Notes: a model not told the origin generated them from the letters alone. Positions 16,807 through 27,111 are shown, counted from the first letter of the stretch. The stretch is 64,000 bases of DNA from an uncultured Prevotella sp. (GCA_905233165.1 CAJODL010000001.1:329280-393279); one strand, 5' to 3'. Numbers and translations: made by a program.

Positions 16807-19088
16807 AAATCATAGCAGGACTTTTCTTCTTCCTTGCCATGCAGCTGAGTGTATTGGCACAGACTCATTACCAGATGGCTGGACCATACGAGGTGATAGC
16901 CCGTGACGGGAAATATGCCTATACAAAGAAAGGATGCGAGGATGATATGCACATGGCACTCGAACTTGCTCAGAGAGGTGACAGTACCCAAGCCCTCCAT
17001 ATTATCAATGCGTATGCAAGCAAGTTGCAAAGCTTAGAGGGACACGATGCGCCCCTCTGCCTGATACAATGCTGTGACATGGTGCAAGCGATGATGCTGC
17101 TCAGAAGTCATCAGAGGGTGGAGTGGAGAAATATGTTGCAGCGTGCCATCCTGCCCGTCATTGAGCAGTTCGAGGCAGACAGCCCGTATGCCAACGGCAA
17201 CTGGGGTGCTGTTGTCAACCGCTGCCGCATAGCCTGCGCCATATTCCTGCAAGACAGCGTGCTATATCGTTCTGCGACAGACTACTTCCTGCATGCTTTT
17301 GACAATGGTTCGCTACCCAGATACATCGGTGAGAGCGGACAGTGTCAGGAAACAGGTCGTGACCAAGCCCATGTGCAATTGGGACTGCAGGCTCTGGCAG
17401 AGACGTGCGAGATGGCATGGAGTCAGGGCGATGACCTTTGGGGAGCATTGGATAACAGGTTGTTAAAAGGCTTTGAATATACTGCCAAGTATAACCTTGG
17501 CTACGACGTACCTTTCGAGACTTGGCAGGACTGCACGGGGCTATACTGCTATTGGGACGAACCGGGGCAGATGAATCGGGGTAAACTGTGGGATATATAT
17601 TATTTGCCCTACAACCATTATGTAGGGCGTATGGGGTTGTCTATGCCATATACCGAACGCATCGTAAAAGGTGAGAAACCAAAGATAAAAGAATATAAAG
17701 AGCTGCATCAGGTCTATACCTATGCAGCTCCTTCTGGAGCGCCATTGAAGCAAGATTATGATGTCTATGTCAGATCACGTGAAAGTGAGGAGTGGACACG
17801 GATAGACACCTATATGGCAAAAGTAAATGCCCCCATCGGCAACAACCGTCATGCCATCAATGAAATTTCATACGCCTTTTTTGACTTTATGGGCGATGTC
17901 TTTGTACGTGTTGTCACAAAGAGAAAAAAGTTCCAGACTGTTCATATTCGTCCAGACTATAAAGGCGTGATAGCTAATGTACAGAACGATTCCACTGTAC
18001 AGTTTCTGTTGTTCCAGCCAGAGAATTTGAGTGTGGAATTTGACGGTGACATATCTTCCAACCTGCTTCTGTTTACTGCCAAGCCACCAATTCCGCTGGC
18101 AGAGGCAAAGAAAAAGGCAAAGAGAGAAGGCCGCCGTTTCATAAGCTATGAACCAGAACTGTACTCTCAAGACACTATTCATATTGGCTCCAATACTACC
18201 GTGTATCTGGCAGGTGGCAGCTACTTTACAGGAACCTTTGCCATAGAAGATGCTGAAAATGTGAGCATATTAGGAAGAGGCATTGCTCGTCCTGTAAGTG
18301 GCTACGAGGGCTGCCACATATACCGTTCAAAAAATGTCCTTATCGACGGGCTGATTCTCAATACGTGTCCTGTAGGCGGTTCCGACGGTGTCGTAATTCG
18401 TGATACACGCAGCATCTCCCATCCTGCATGGGGTGACGGCCTGAATGTCTTTGCCAGCAGTAATATTCTTTATGATCGTGTGTTCTGTCGTAATAGCGAT
18501 GATTGCACCACTGCGTATGCTACACGAAAAGGGTTCTCAGGTTCGGCCCTTAATGTGCATATGAAGAATTCAACATTGTGGGCTGATGTCGCACATCCCA
18601 TTTTTATCGGTTTACATGGTAATTCGGCAGTAGGAGACACTATAGAGAATCTGGTATATGAGAACATAGACATTCTTTGTCAGGCCGAACCGCAAATAGA
18701 TTATCAGGGTTGTATGGCAATCAATTGTGGTGATAACAATCTGGTTCGCAACATCACTTTCAATAACATCCGTGTTGAGAATATCTTGCAAGGTAGCCTG
18801 CTACAAGTGAAAGTAGGGTACAATAAAAAATATTGTACGGCACCAGGACGTGGCATAGAGAACGTCATATTCAGAAACATCAGCTATAAAGGTGCCTGTA
18901 CGGGACTTTCCGTTATCAATGGTTATGACGAGTTGCGCACAGTCAGGAGTGTATCATTTCAAGGTCTGAAAATCAATGGCAAGTACCTGTATGACGATAT
19001 GCCAGATAAACCACGCTGGTATTCTACTACTGATTATGTACCCATGATGATAGGCAATCATATTGGAACCGTCACATTTTCTCGTTAG
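16803..19088 (+). CDS. Fusion of an alginate-lyase-like toroid and a GH28-like beta-helix
   Basis: A 761-residue exported protein (signal peptide 1-20, ending VLAQ). Residues about 25-270 are an alginate-lyase-like helical domain with ETGRDQAH near residue 183, matching the motif of the first gene of the operon. From about 450 the chain is a right-handed parallel beta-helix with the GH28-like pieces WGDGLNV and RNSDDC (about residue 564-569). GH28 enzymes cut galacturonan-type chains with paired Asp residues. If both halves are active, one polypeptide would join a lyase and a hydrolase. It could also be a binding or epimerase-like beta-helix. Last gene of the operon. Confidence 0.7.
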   Translation: MKIIAGLFFFLAMQLSVLAQTHYQMAGPYEVIARDGKYAYTKKGCEDDMHMALELAQRGDSTQALHIINAYASKLQSLEGHDAPLCLIQCCDMVQAMMLLRSHQRVEWRNMLQRAILPVIEQFEADSPYANGNWGAVVNRCRIACAIFLQDSVLYRSATDYFLHAFDNGSLPRYIGESGQCQETGRDQAHVQLGLQALAETCEMAWSQGDDLWGALDNRLLKGFEYTAKYNLGYDVPFETWQDCTGLYCYWDEPGQMNRGKLWDIYYLPYNHYVGRMGLSMPYTERIVKGEKPKIKEYKELHQVYTYAAPSGAPLKQDYDVYVRSRESEEWTRIDTYMAKVNAPIGNNRHAINEISYAFFDFMGDVFVRVVTKRKKFQTVHIRPDYKGVIANVQNDSTVQFLLFQPENLSVEFDGDISSNLLLFTAKPPIPLAEAKKKAKREGRRFISYEPELYSQDTIHIGSNTTVYLAGGSYFTGTFAIEDAENVSILGRGIARPVSGYEGCHIYRSKNVLIDGLILNTCPVGGSDGVVIRDTRSISHPAWGDGLNVFASSNILYDRVFCRNSDDCTTAYATRKGFSGSALNVHMKNSTLWADVAHPIFIGLHGNSAVGDTIENLVYENIDILCQAEPQIDYQGCMAINCGDNNLVRNITFNNIRVENILQGSLLQVKVGYNKKYCTAPGRGIENVIFRNISYKGACTGLSVINGYDELRTVRSVSFQGLKINGKYLYDDMPDKPRWYSTTDYVPMMIGNHIGTVTFSR

Positions 19089-19150
19089 CTTTGATATTTT
19101 GCTCACTTGGGTAGAAAATGCAAATGAAAATAAAGAAAATTCCATTTTCA

Positions 19151-19182
19151 TTTGGTGTTTTGCTCTTTTAATTGTAACTTTG
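19151..19182 (+). promoter_or_regulatory. Promoter upstream of the DUF4861 gene and korAB
   Basis: TTTG, 20 bp, TAACTTTG followed by CA: a full match to the Bacteroidetes consensus. Since no other promoter is visible before korA, it may serve korAB by read-through. Confidence 0.8.
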
Positions 19183-19231
19183 CACGCGATTTACACATTA
19201 TTAATAATATAGAGCATAGAAAATTGTCGTC

Positions 19232-20271
19232 ATGAGTGCTTTGAGTGCTTTGCTGATATCGTTAGTTATTACCGTCACGAACCCTATGGGGACGGAGCGT
19301 ACGGCTCCTGAGATGGTGGAGGTAAGTATGCCGAATGGTGGCAAGCAATGTGTTGTGACAGACGAGAAGGGTGACACTCTCCCGTCTCAAGTTACATATG
19401 ATGGCAAACTCATATTCCCTTGCCCGGCAATGAAGGCTAAGGCAAGGGCGAAGTTCTATGTAAAAGAGAGTGAGAATGCCAAGAAATTCCCTCAAGAAGT
19501 GTTTGGCAGAAGCTTCCCTGAGCGAGACGGCGACTTCTCCTTCGAGAACGACAGGGTGGCATATCGCCTGGGGTGTATGGCTATGACATCTTCAGCAAGC
19601 GCATCAGCAACCTCTATCTCGAGAAACTCTACAAGCTGCAATGCGACAATGAGGTGCATTCTATGCGTTCGAAGCTGACAAAACTTGGCCGCAGAGACTT
19701 GGCTGACAAGATGTACAATGAGGTCTTCTCATATCATGTAGATCATGGTGAGGGAATGGATCAATATGATGTAGGTAAAACCCTTGGTGGCGGAGCTATA
19801 GCATACAAGGATGCTGACGGAAAGTTGGAGTTTCAGGGCTCTTTCAAGACGGCGGAAGTATTGGATAACGGCCCATTGCGCCTGACTGTCCGCCTGACAT
19901 ATCCCAATGAAGTACGAATACTCTCGATTGATGCTCATAGCAATATGGTGAAGTCGGTAGTAAAGGCAAAAAGACCTTTTGTGGCAGGCATTGTGATGCA
20001 TAATGCAGACAACAAAAGTGCTGAGGGCAAAGGCTATATTGCCTATGAAGACAAGGACGGAATCATGGTTGCATGTGTTGCACCAGAGGGAAAGACAGAG
20101 AAAGAACAGGGGCATCTGCTCATAGCGCCAAATGCATCGACATACTACTTTGGCTCGGCTTGGACACGCTATGATGGCGATGGAATCGTGGATTTCAGCA
20201 AATGGCAGAGTTACCTTGAAGCATTTATTCAGCAGATTAAGAATCCATTAAAGATTAAGATAAAAAGATAA
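19232..20271 (+). pseudogene. DUF4861-like gene broken by a frameshift
   Basis: The first half (19232 onward) reads through typical DUF4861 sequence (NPMGTERTAPEMVEV and FENDRVAYR) to about 19570 and then leaves the family. The other half continues in another frame from about 19573 (VYGYDIFSKR, YHVDHGEGMDQYDVGKTLGGG) to 20271. A family member normally has a stretch between VAYR and GYD that seems shortened here, so a small deletion may have caused the shift. No proper signal peptide is left (MSALSALLISLV). DUF4861 proteins often sit in pectin or uronic-acid loci, in line with the upstream operon. A sequencing error is possible. Confidence 0.65.
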
Positions 20272-20285
20272 GGAAAACAAAAATT

Positions 20286-22130
20286 ATGGCAGAAACATTA
20301 GAATTCAAAGAACTCGACAACGTCGTTGTTCGATTCTCAGGTGATTCTGGCGATGGCATGCAGCTGGCCGGAAACATCTTCTCAACAGTATCAGCCACAG
20401 TAGGTAACAGCATCTCTACTTTTCCTGATTATCCTGCAGACATCCGCGCTCCGCAAGGTTCGCTGACTGGTGTGTCAGGATTCCAGGTGCATATTGGTGC
20501 TGATGTGGTTTATACTCCTGGTGACCAATGCGATGTGCTGGTAGCAATGAATGCTGCAGCCTTGAAGACACAGTACAGATATGCAAAGCCTGGAGCAACT
20601 ATCATCATTGATACTGACTCCTTCGGTCAGACAGACCTTGATAAGGCACAGTTTAAGACCACTGACTATCTCGGTGAGATGGGCATAGATCCAGATCGTG
20701 TCATCGCTTGTCCTATCACAACAATGGTGAAAGATGCTCTTGCTGACTCAGGTATGGACAACAAGGCTATGCTGAAGTGTAGGAATATGTTTGCATTGGG
20801 TCTTGTTTGCTGGCTCTTCAGCCGCGACCTCAATCTTGTTGCTAATTTCCTGCGTGAGAAGTTTGCTAAGAAGCCTGCTATTGCTGAGGCTAACATCAAG
20901 GTGATACAGGTAGGTTATGACTATGGTCACAATACACATTCGTCTGCTGCCAATGTATATCGCATAGAATCTAAGCACAAGGTGCCTGGACGCTATATGG
21001 ACATAACAGGTAACAAGGCTACAGCTTATGGATTCATCGCAGCAGCTGAGAAGGCTGGCTTGAAGCTGTATCTTGGTTCTTATCCTATCACTCCTGCTAC
21101 AGATGTGCTTCACGAACTCTCAAAGCATAAGAGTCTTGGTGTTACAACTGTTCAGTGTGAGGATGAGATAGCTGGTTGTGCAAGCTCGTTAGGTGCTGCA
21201 TTTGGTGGCGCTCTGGCTGTTACAAGTACTTCCGGCCCTGGTATCTGCCTGAAGTCTGAGGCTATGAACCTTGCTGTTATCATGGAGTTGCCACTCGTTG
21301 TTCTCGATGTACAGCGTGGTGGTCCTGCAACAGGACTTCCAACAAAGTCTGAGCAGACAGATCTCCTGCAGGTTCTCTTCGGAAGAAATGGTGAGTCACC
21401 AATGCCTGTTATTGCTGCCCTCTCACCAGTTGACTGCTTTGATGCAGCATATGATGCAGCAAAGATGGCTTTGGAGCACATGACTCCTGTCGTTCTCCTG
21501 ACGGATGCATTTATAGCAAACGGTTCTGGAGCATTCAAACTGCCTGATCTTGACAAGATGGCTCCTATTAATCCTCCTTATGTACCAGAAGAGTTGAAGG
21601 GTACTTGGACTCCTTACATGAGAGCTGAGAACGGAACCCGTTACTGGGCTGTTCCTGGACGTGAGGGATTCCAGCATATCCTCGGTGGATTGGAGAAAGA
21701 CGACAAGACTGGTGCTATCTCTACCGCTCCAGAGAATCATGACCTGATGACTCGTAAGCGTCAGGCTAAGATTGACAATATCGAAGTGCCAGACCTTCAG
21801 GTAGTGGGTGATGCAGACGATGCTGACCTGCTGATTGTAGGCTTCGGCTCTACATACGGACATCTGCATGCTGCTATGGACGAGATGCGCAAGCAGGGAA
21901 AGAAGGTTGCCCTCGCTCAGTTCCGCTATATCAACCCTCTGCCAAAGAATACTGCTGAGGTGCTCAAGAAGTACAAGAAGGTAGTTGTGGCAGAGCAGAA
22001 TATGGGACAGCTGGCAGCATACCTGCGTATGAAGGTCGATGGATTCGTACCAGCACAGTTCAATCAGGTTAAGGGACAGCCTTTCGTAGTAAACGAATTG
22101 GTTGAGGCATTTAATGCATTAATAAAGTAA
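20286..22130 (+). CDS. korA: 2-oxoglutarate:ferredoxin oxidoreductase, alpha subunit (gamma-alpha fusion)
   Basis: A 614-residue protein joining the gamma-type domain (RFSGDSGDGMQLAG near the start) to the alpha-type domain (TSGPGICLKSEAMNLAVI and GGPATGLPTKSEQTD). With KorB it makes succinyl-CoA from 2-oxoglutarate and CoA with reduced ferredoxin, or runs in reverse, in anaerobes. It starts 14 bp after the broken DUF4861 gene and 17 bp before korB. Separate delta/ferredoxin genes are not nearby. Confidence 0.93.
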   Translation: MAETLEFKELDNVVVRFSGDSGDGMQLAGNIFSTVSATVGNSISTFPDYPADIRAPQGSLTGVSGFQVHIGADVVYTPGDQCDVLVAMNAAALKTQYRYAKPGATIIIDTDSFGQTDLDKAQFKTTDYLGEMGIDPDRVIACPITTMVKDALADSGMDNKAMLKCRNMFALGLVCWLFSRDLNLVANFLREKFAKKPAIAEANIKVIQVGYDYGHNTHSSAANVYRIESKHKVPGRYMDITGNKATAYGFIAAAEKAGLKLYLGSYPITPATDVLHELSKHKSLGVTTVQCEDEIAGCASSLGAAFGGALAVTSTSGPGICLKSEAMNLAVIMELPLVVLDVQRGGPATGLPTKSEQTDLLQVLFGRNGESPMPVIAALSPVDCFDAAYDAAKMALEHMTPVVLLTDAFIANGSGAFKLPDLDKMAPINPPYVPEELKGTWTPYMRAENGTRYWAVPGREGFQHILGGLEKDDKTGAISTAPENHDLMTRKRQAKIDNIEVPDLQVVGDADDADLLIVGFGSTYGHLHAAMDEMRKQGKKVALAQFRYINPLPKNTAEVLKKYKKVVVAEQNMGQLAAYLRMKVDGFVPAQFNQVKGQPFVVNELVEAFNALIK

Positions 22131-22147
22131 AAAGAAAGGAACAAGAT

Positions 22148-23167
22148 ATGGAATTCACAGCTCAAGATTATAAGAAAGGTCAGCCACGCTGGTGTCCTGG
22201 ATGTGGTGACCACTTTTTCCTCGCATCCCTTCATAAGGCTTGCGCAGAGATTGGCGTCGCTCCTTGGAATACTGCCGTAATCTCTGGTATAGGCTGTTCT
22301 TCCCGTTTGCCACACTATATGGCAACATACGGAATGAATACTATTCATGGACGTGCCGCTGCTATTGCTACAGGATGCAAAATAGCTAATCCTGACCTTA
22401 CAGTATGGCAGATATCAGGAGATGGTGACGGACTCGCTATTGGCGGTAACCACTTCATTCATGCCAACAGACGTAATATCAATCTTAATATGATTCTTCT
22501 GAACAACCGTATCTATGGTCTTACGAAGGGTCAGTATTCTCCTACATCACCACGTGGATTTGTCTCTAAGTCAAGTCCTTATGGTACAGTAGAAGATCCT
22601 TTCCGCCCAGCAGAGCTTTGCTTTGGCGCTCGCGGACACTTCTTCGCCCGTACTGTGGCAACAGATGGTGCTCATACTGTTGAGGTCCTGAAGGCTGCTA
22701 ATGCACACAAGGGTGCCAGCGTAACAGAGGTGTTGCAGAACTGTGTCATCTTCAATGATGGTACACATGCTGCTGTATATAACAAGGCTGGTCGTGCAGA
22801 GAATGCTATCTACGTAGAACATGGTAAGCCTCTCGTTTTCGGAGCAGAGAATGAATACGGCCTCGTTCAGGAAGGCTTTGGCGTGAAGAAGGTAAAGCTT
22901 GGCGATGAGAAGCCGGGTGGGGGAGTATGGACAATAGATGACGTCCTCGTTCACGATGCTCATTGTGAAGATAATACCTTGCAACTGAAGCTTGCCCTCA
23001 TGGGTAATGGCGACGGAATGCCTGTAGCATTAGGCGTTATCAGAGACGTTGATGCTCCTACATACGACGACTCAGTAGCTGCCCAGATAGAAGAGGTTAA
23101 GGCTGCTAAGAAATATCACAACTTCGCAGAACTGCTGGAGATAAATGATATTTGGACAGTAGAGTAA
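22148..23167 (+). CDS. korB: 2-oxoglutarate:ferredoxin oxidoreductase, beta subunit
   Basis: A 339-residue thiamine-diphosphate subunit. CPGCGDH near residue 18 carries iron-sulfur ligands and GDGDGLAIGGNH with the following NNRIYGLTKGQ is the TPP/Mg motif. It partners with KorA in cytosolic 2-oxoacid metabolism. Some related beta subunits act on other 2-oxoacids, but the adjacent korA supports this call. Confidence 0.93.
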   Translation: MEFTAQDYKKGQPRWCPGCGDHFFLASLHKACAEIGVAPWNTAVISGIGCSSRLPHYMATYGMNTIHGRAAAIATGCKIANPDLTVWQISGDGDGLAIGGNHFIHANRRNINLNMILLNNRIYGLTKGQYSPTSPRGFVSKSSPYGTVEDPFRPAELCFGARGHFFARTVATDGAHTVEVLKAANAHKGASVTEVLQNCVIFNDGTHAAVYNKAGRAENAIYVEHGKPLVFGAENEYGLVQEGFGVKKVKLGDEKPGGGVWTIDDVLVHDAHCEDNTLQLKLALMGNGDGMPVALGVIRDVDAPTYDDSVAAQIEEVKAAKKYHNFAELLEINDIWTVE

Positions 23168-23212
23168 AAGGAATTAGTAACGCTCCGCTATCGAAGTTTA
23201 GCGCATAAAAAG

Positions 23213-23244
23213 GAAATTGCCCAGCCAAAAGGTTGGGCAATTTC
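23213..23244 (+). terminator. Terminator of korAB
   Basis: A 14-bp stem (GAAATTGCCC.. / ..GGGCAATTTC, loop AAAA) with one wobble pair lies 45 bp after korB and before the convergent porin gene. It may serve both directions. Confidence 0.75.
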
Positions 23245-23280
23245 TGTATTCCTTATGTATATAAATAAGGAGAAAGGTCT

Positions 23281-24765
23281 TTAGAACTTATAATCTAATC
23301 CGACACCAATTACATGATTAGTACGGCTATATGTCTTGTCAGCAGTATAAGGAGTGCCGTAAGCGTTGTTGAGATGCTTCTTGTAGTCGCTGTAGAGAGA
23401 GCAGAAATAGCTTGCATTAAGTCGCATCTTCTCGTTGATGTTCCAAGCACCACCCAAGCCTAATGACCAACTGTCGCAAGCGAAAGAGGTGTTCTGCTGA
23501 TAGTCATCAGTAAGTCCATAGTCAGTACGCTGGCCGCCACAGCTGATAGTAAACTTCTTATTGATGTCATACTCTACTCCTGCAAGAACCTCGTATGTGC
23601 CGTGAGAAAGTTTCTCCTGACGCTTGCCACCCATCTTGGCATTCTTGTCATCGAAGAAATGGAACTCTATAGCAGCACGAAGACGTGGGGTGAATTCGTA
23701 GCCTACTGCTGCAACGAAGAGAGAAGGCATGTCATAGCGCGTCTTTTCATTAGGCAGATAGTCCGCAACCTTTCCGGCCATATCGCCAAGTTGATTAGGG
23801 TCTGAAAGAGCCGTTATGACGGCAGCATTACCAAATTGTTCCGCCATCGCTTTTACATCGGTAACGTTATATCCGCTTGCACCTGTTATACCTATGGTAA
23901 GAAGGCGGGTGTCGTTGTCAGTATTTATTTTTGTGCGGAACTCATAACGCATAGCAACTGTCCATTTGTTTTTGTGGAAGTCAATACTGATAATCGGAGC
24001 AAAACCCCATCCGCGTTGTACGCAGTTAAGTTGGAGGTCCATCAGAGGATTTGTGCCCACCATCGAAGCAATATTCTGACCTGGCAGTGCAGTAACGTGT
24101 CCCTTGTAGTAACCATCATAATAATTAGCACGGAAACCTACTGCAGCTGAGAGGAAATCCAGAATTTTATAGGTGAAGTTTACCTGGCCGCCATAGATAT
24201 ATTGTTTACCCTTCATAGAAGAGTCAAGGGTGAAATCGCGAGCGAGTGCATCAGCTTTGGCTGCATAGGGAGTGGCTGCTATTTTTTGAAAGAGAGATGA
24301 ATATATCTTTGCAGTAACAGGAACGTTGAACATAGGAACACCTTCGTCATATTCTACGAAACCACCGCTACCAACAATGCCTATCATAGCAGATACAGCC
24401 CAACGATCTTTCTTGTATGAGGCAAACAGAGCAGGTACAATGGGGGCAGAAGCTTCGCCATTATACTTCTTGTGGAAAGTCTCACCAGGATTTCCAGCTA
24501 AAGGGTTTGCAAGGAAGTTGTCAATATTAATCTCGACATCTCGATTCTGCCAAGGTTTTTGGAAGTTAATAGAAAGTTGCCATCCTTCGTGGCCCCATGC
24601 GAGACCTGCAGGGTTAGAGTAGGCGGCATCGATTTCTGTTGTTGCACCACGTGCAAACATACGGTCAAAAGCAATGTGATAGTTTGTGTTGGTCATCAGA
24701 CCTCCTGCGCTTGCAATACTTGTGAAGCCAAGTAAAGCAACAATCATTGTGCAGAGTCTTTTCAT
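23281..24765 (-). CDS. OmpP1/FadL-family outer membrane protein
   Basis: A 494-residue beta-barrel. Residues 1-20 are a signal peptide (LLGFTSIASA); the mature N-terminus (GGLMTNTNYHIAFDRMFARGATTEIDAAYSNPAGL, shown here only in part by family) carries the FadL/TodX pattern of an N-terminal plug followed by NPAGL. The end HVIGVGLDYKF closes with an aromatic residue, as usual for outer membrane barrels. Family members move fatty acids and other hydrophobic molecules across the outer membrane. It follows the sugar dehydratase gene by 43 bp on the same strand and may be co-transcribed, without an evident functional link. Confidence 0.85.
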   Translation of the reverse strand: MKRLCTMIVALLGFTSIASAGGLMTNTNYHIAFDRMFARGATTEIDAAYSNPAGLAWGHEGWQLSINFQKPWQNRDVEINIDNFLANPLAGNPGETFHKKYNGEASAPIVPALFASYKKDRWAVSAMIGIVGSGGFVEYDEGVPMFNVPVTAKIYSSLFQKIAATPYAAKADALARDFTLDSSMKGKQYIYGGQVNFTYKILDFLSAAVGFRANYYDGYYKGHVTALPGQNIASMVGTNPLMDLQLNCVQRGWGFAPIISIDFHKNKWTVAMRYEFRTKINTDNDTRLLTIGITGASGYNVTDVKAMAEQFGNAAVITALSDPNQLGDMAGKVADYLPNEKTRYDMPSLFVAAVGYEFTPRLRAAIEFHFFDDKNAKMGGKRQEKLSHGTYEVLAGVEYDINKKFTISCGGQRTDYGLTDDYQQNTSFACDSWSLGLGGAWNINEKMRLNASYFCSLYSDYKKHLNNAYGTPYTADKTYSRTNHVIGVGLDYKF

Positions 24766-24808
24766 AATTGTTTGTGTTTATTGATAACAAAATAAAAATG
24801 TACAAGGC

Positions 24809-26725
24809 CTAATCCAAGACCTCGTACTTACTATGTTGGCTCTTGTATTCCGGCACTATTTCCTTCATCTTCTTCACGATAGCCATATCGTCATATTCAA
24901 GTGCAAGTTTGAAAAGAGATTCTTCGTTGGCCAGAGCCTGCTCGTATGGATATTCACGTACCTTTGCTATCTTAATCTTTGGATGTATTGTCGGAATGGT
25001 TTGCTCCTGATCATTAAGTAGTTCTTCGTATAGTTTTTCTCCATCGCGCAATCCTGTGAACTTTATTTCCACATCCTTTGCACCAGAAAGGTCAATCATA
25101 CGTTGTGCAAGGTCTGCTATGCGCACTGGCTTACCCATATCGAATATGTATATCTCGCCACCTTTTCCCATAGTTCCTGCTTCAAGCACGAGTTGGCAGG
25201 CCTCTGGTATGAGCATGAAGTATCGTATGATGTCTGGGTGGGTTACTGTTAGTGGACCTCCATTCTGAAGTTGTTTACGGAAAAGTGGTATCACAGAGCC
25301 GTTTGACCCCAAGACATTACCAAAACGGGTTGTAATGAATTGGGTACCATTCTGATGTGCATTGAGAGCCTGGCAGTAGATTTCGCAGATACGTTTGCTA
25401 CATCCCATTACGTTTGTAGGATTAACAGCCTTGTCTGTGGATATCATGACAAACTTCTTTGTGCCATATTTTACTGCGAGGTCTGCTATCACTCGTGTAC
25501 CATATACGTTATTGGTAATAGCAACACCTGGATTGTTCTCCATCATTGGCACATGTTTGTATGCTGCTGCATGGAAGACATATTCAGGCTTGTATTGTGA
25601 GAAAATGCTTTCCATGAGTATAGGGGCAGATATTGAACCCACTATTGTTTCGCATGGAATGTCTGGATACTTATTGGACATATAGAGGCGAATGTCGTGC
25701 ATAGGAGTTTCTGCCTGATCAATAAGAACGAGATGTGAAGGTTTGAACTTTGCTACCTGATGCACCATCTCACTACCAATAGATCCTGCTGCTCCTGTGA
25801 TAAGTACGCTCTTCCCTTGAAGCATTTCACCAATAGCCTTGATATCAATCTCTATCTTGTCGCGAGGCAGAAGATCTTCTACATCAACATCCTTGATTTG
25901 TTCTTGCAGGATAGGTTTCTTTGGATCCCATTCTTCCGCAGAGTTCATCATAAGAATCTTGATGTGTGCCTTGATGAGCTTGTTTATCAGGTCCTCCTGC
26001 TCACGGAAATAATCAACCTGGATTGGACTGACAATCAAGGTGTTAATTTTTGCATCGCGAAGATGTTGTATAATGTGAGGACCTGCTCGGCGAACCTTTG
26101 TTCCCATAAGGTATTTACTCTTCAAAGAGCCGTCAGGGCTTATGAATCCAGCAACTTCGTATTTAGAATGAGGATTTTTCAGAATACTCTGTGCGATGGA
26201 TATACCACCTTCCTGAACACCATAAATGACAACGCGAGTGCGTCGGTTTGTCACCTGAACTACCTCATAAAGATACTTTATAAGAATTCGCAGTGCCCAC
26301 TGTCCCAGAGCAGCCAGCAGGAACATTTTGAAGAATGTCAGGCGAGTGGCATGCGCAATGATTGAGCCTTCTGGCATAAATTCTCTAACAATGAGAACTA
26401 GAATAAAGCCGATAGTTAAAGCTACAGCCTGTCTCACGAGGTCAATGGTGCTACTATAGCGTATGATGCCAGAGTAGGTATGCATTGCTCTCATTCCAAT
26501 AAGGAAGAATGGGAGGGTAAATATCCAGGTGCGTAGGTAGTGCCAGAAATTGCTTGCCAATTTATCGCCACCAACTTCAAAGTATGAAGCCAATAGACCT
26601 GCAAACACAATAATTGCACAATCTATGATGAGTACACACCAATATGGGAGTGTCTTCTTGGAAAAATACCAAGAGAAGAACTTGCGGATAGTCTTATATT
26701 GTAGGATGTTAAGGAAGTCTTTCAT
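24809..26725 (-). CDS. Membrane-bound nucleotide-sugar 4,6-dehydratase of the CapD/PglF type
   Basis: A 638-residue protein with four N-terminal membrane segments (about 25-150), a CoA-binding-like Rossmann domain (RVVIYGVQEGG) and an extended SDR domain with the NAD site LITGAAGSIGSE near residue 320 and the catalytic-region sequence TDKAVNPTNVMGCSKR. Family members make UDP-4-keto-6-deoxy-sugars for capsule, O-antigen or protein glycans. The frame opens at 26779, but the promoter at 26750-26780 places the start at the ATG at 26725. No other glycan genes are in the window. Confidence 0.9.
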   Translation of the reverse strand: MKDFLNILQYKTIRKFFSWYFSKKTLPYWCVLIIDCAIIVFAGLLASYFEVGGDKLASNFWHYLRTWIFTLPFFLIGMRAMHTYSGIIRYSSTIDLVRQAVALTIGFILVLIVREFMPEGSIIAHATRLTFFKMFLLAALGQWALRILIKYLYEVVQVTNRRTRVVIYGVQEGGISIAQSILKNPHSKYEVAGFISPDGSLKSKYLMGTKVRRAGPHIIQHLRDAKINTLIVSPIQVDYFREQEDLINKLIKAHIKILMMNSAEEWDPKKPILQEQIKDVDVEDLLPRDKIEIDIKAIGEMLQGKSVLITGAAGSIGSEMVHQVAKFKPSHLVLIDQAETPMHDIRLYMSNKYPDIPCETIVGSISAPILMESIFSQYKPEYVFHAAAYKHVPMMENNPGVAITNNVYGTRVIADLAVKYGTKKFVMISTDKAVNPTNVMGCSKRICEIYCQALNAHQNGTQFITTRFGNVLGSNGSVIPLFRKQLQNGGPLTVTHPDIIRYFMLIPEACQLVLEAGTMGKGGEIYIFDMGKPVRIADLAQRMIDLSGAKDVEIKFTGLRDGEKLYEELLNDQEQTIPTIHPKIKIAKVREYPYEQALANEESLFKLALEYDDMAIVKKMKEIVPEYKSQHSKYEVLD

Positions 26726-26749
26726 GCTATTTATGTAAAGATCCAGTCG

Positions 26750-26780
26750 CAAAAGTAATAATTTTTTATCATTCTGCAAA
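26750..26780 (-). promoter_or_regulatory. Promoter of the CapD-type dehydratase gene
   Basis: Minus strand: TTTG, 19 bp, TACTTTTG, 25 bp before the ATG at 26725. This decides against the longer start at 26779. Confidence 0.75.
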
Positions 26781-27074
26781 AAAAATATAAATTTTTTGTT
26801 ATTAAAATGTCAAATGCTGCTGTTTTGTGTAAAATTGTTCACTGCTTTTTGCGAAATGTGCTTTCTTTTTCCTGTATTTCTTTTTCTTTTCGATGGAAAA
26901 AAATTTCTCTCGAACTGGAGAAATAATTTTCCCAAAGCTGGGAACAAAATTGTTATGCCTTTAAAACTCTGTTTAGTAATGCTTAGAAAGCAAAACATTA
27001 CACATAAAAAATGTATACAGACGTTAAATAAACTAAAAATTGGTATTGCCGAGAGAAATATTGTTGTGTTTTAT
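26781..27074. other. AT-rich intergenic stretch with no gene seen
   Basis: About 290 bp between divergent promoters. It contains long T and A runs and weak open frames without family resemblance. I see no RNA gene or repeat here. Confidence 0.6.
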
Positions 27075-27105
27075 TTTGTCATGTTATATATAATTTGTAC
27101 CTTTG
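27075..27105 (+). promoter_or_regulatory. Main promoter of the str-S10-spc ribosomal cluster
   Basis: TTTG, 19 bp, TACCTTTG followed by CA: a full consensus match. It is the first promoter upstream of rpsL; transcription would begin near 27112. Confidence 0.85.
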
Positions 27106-27111
27106 CAGCCG

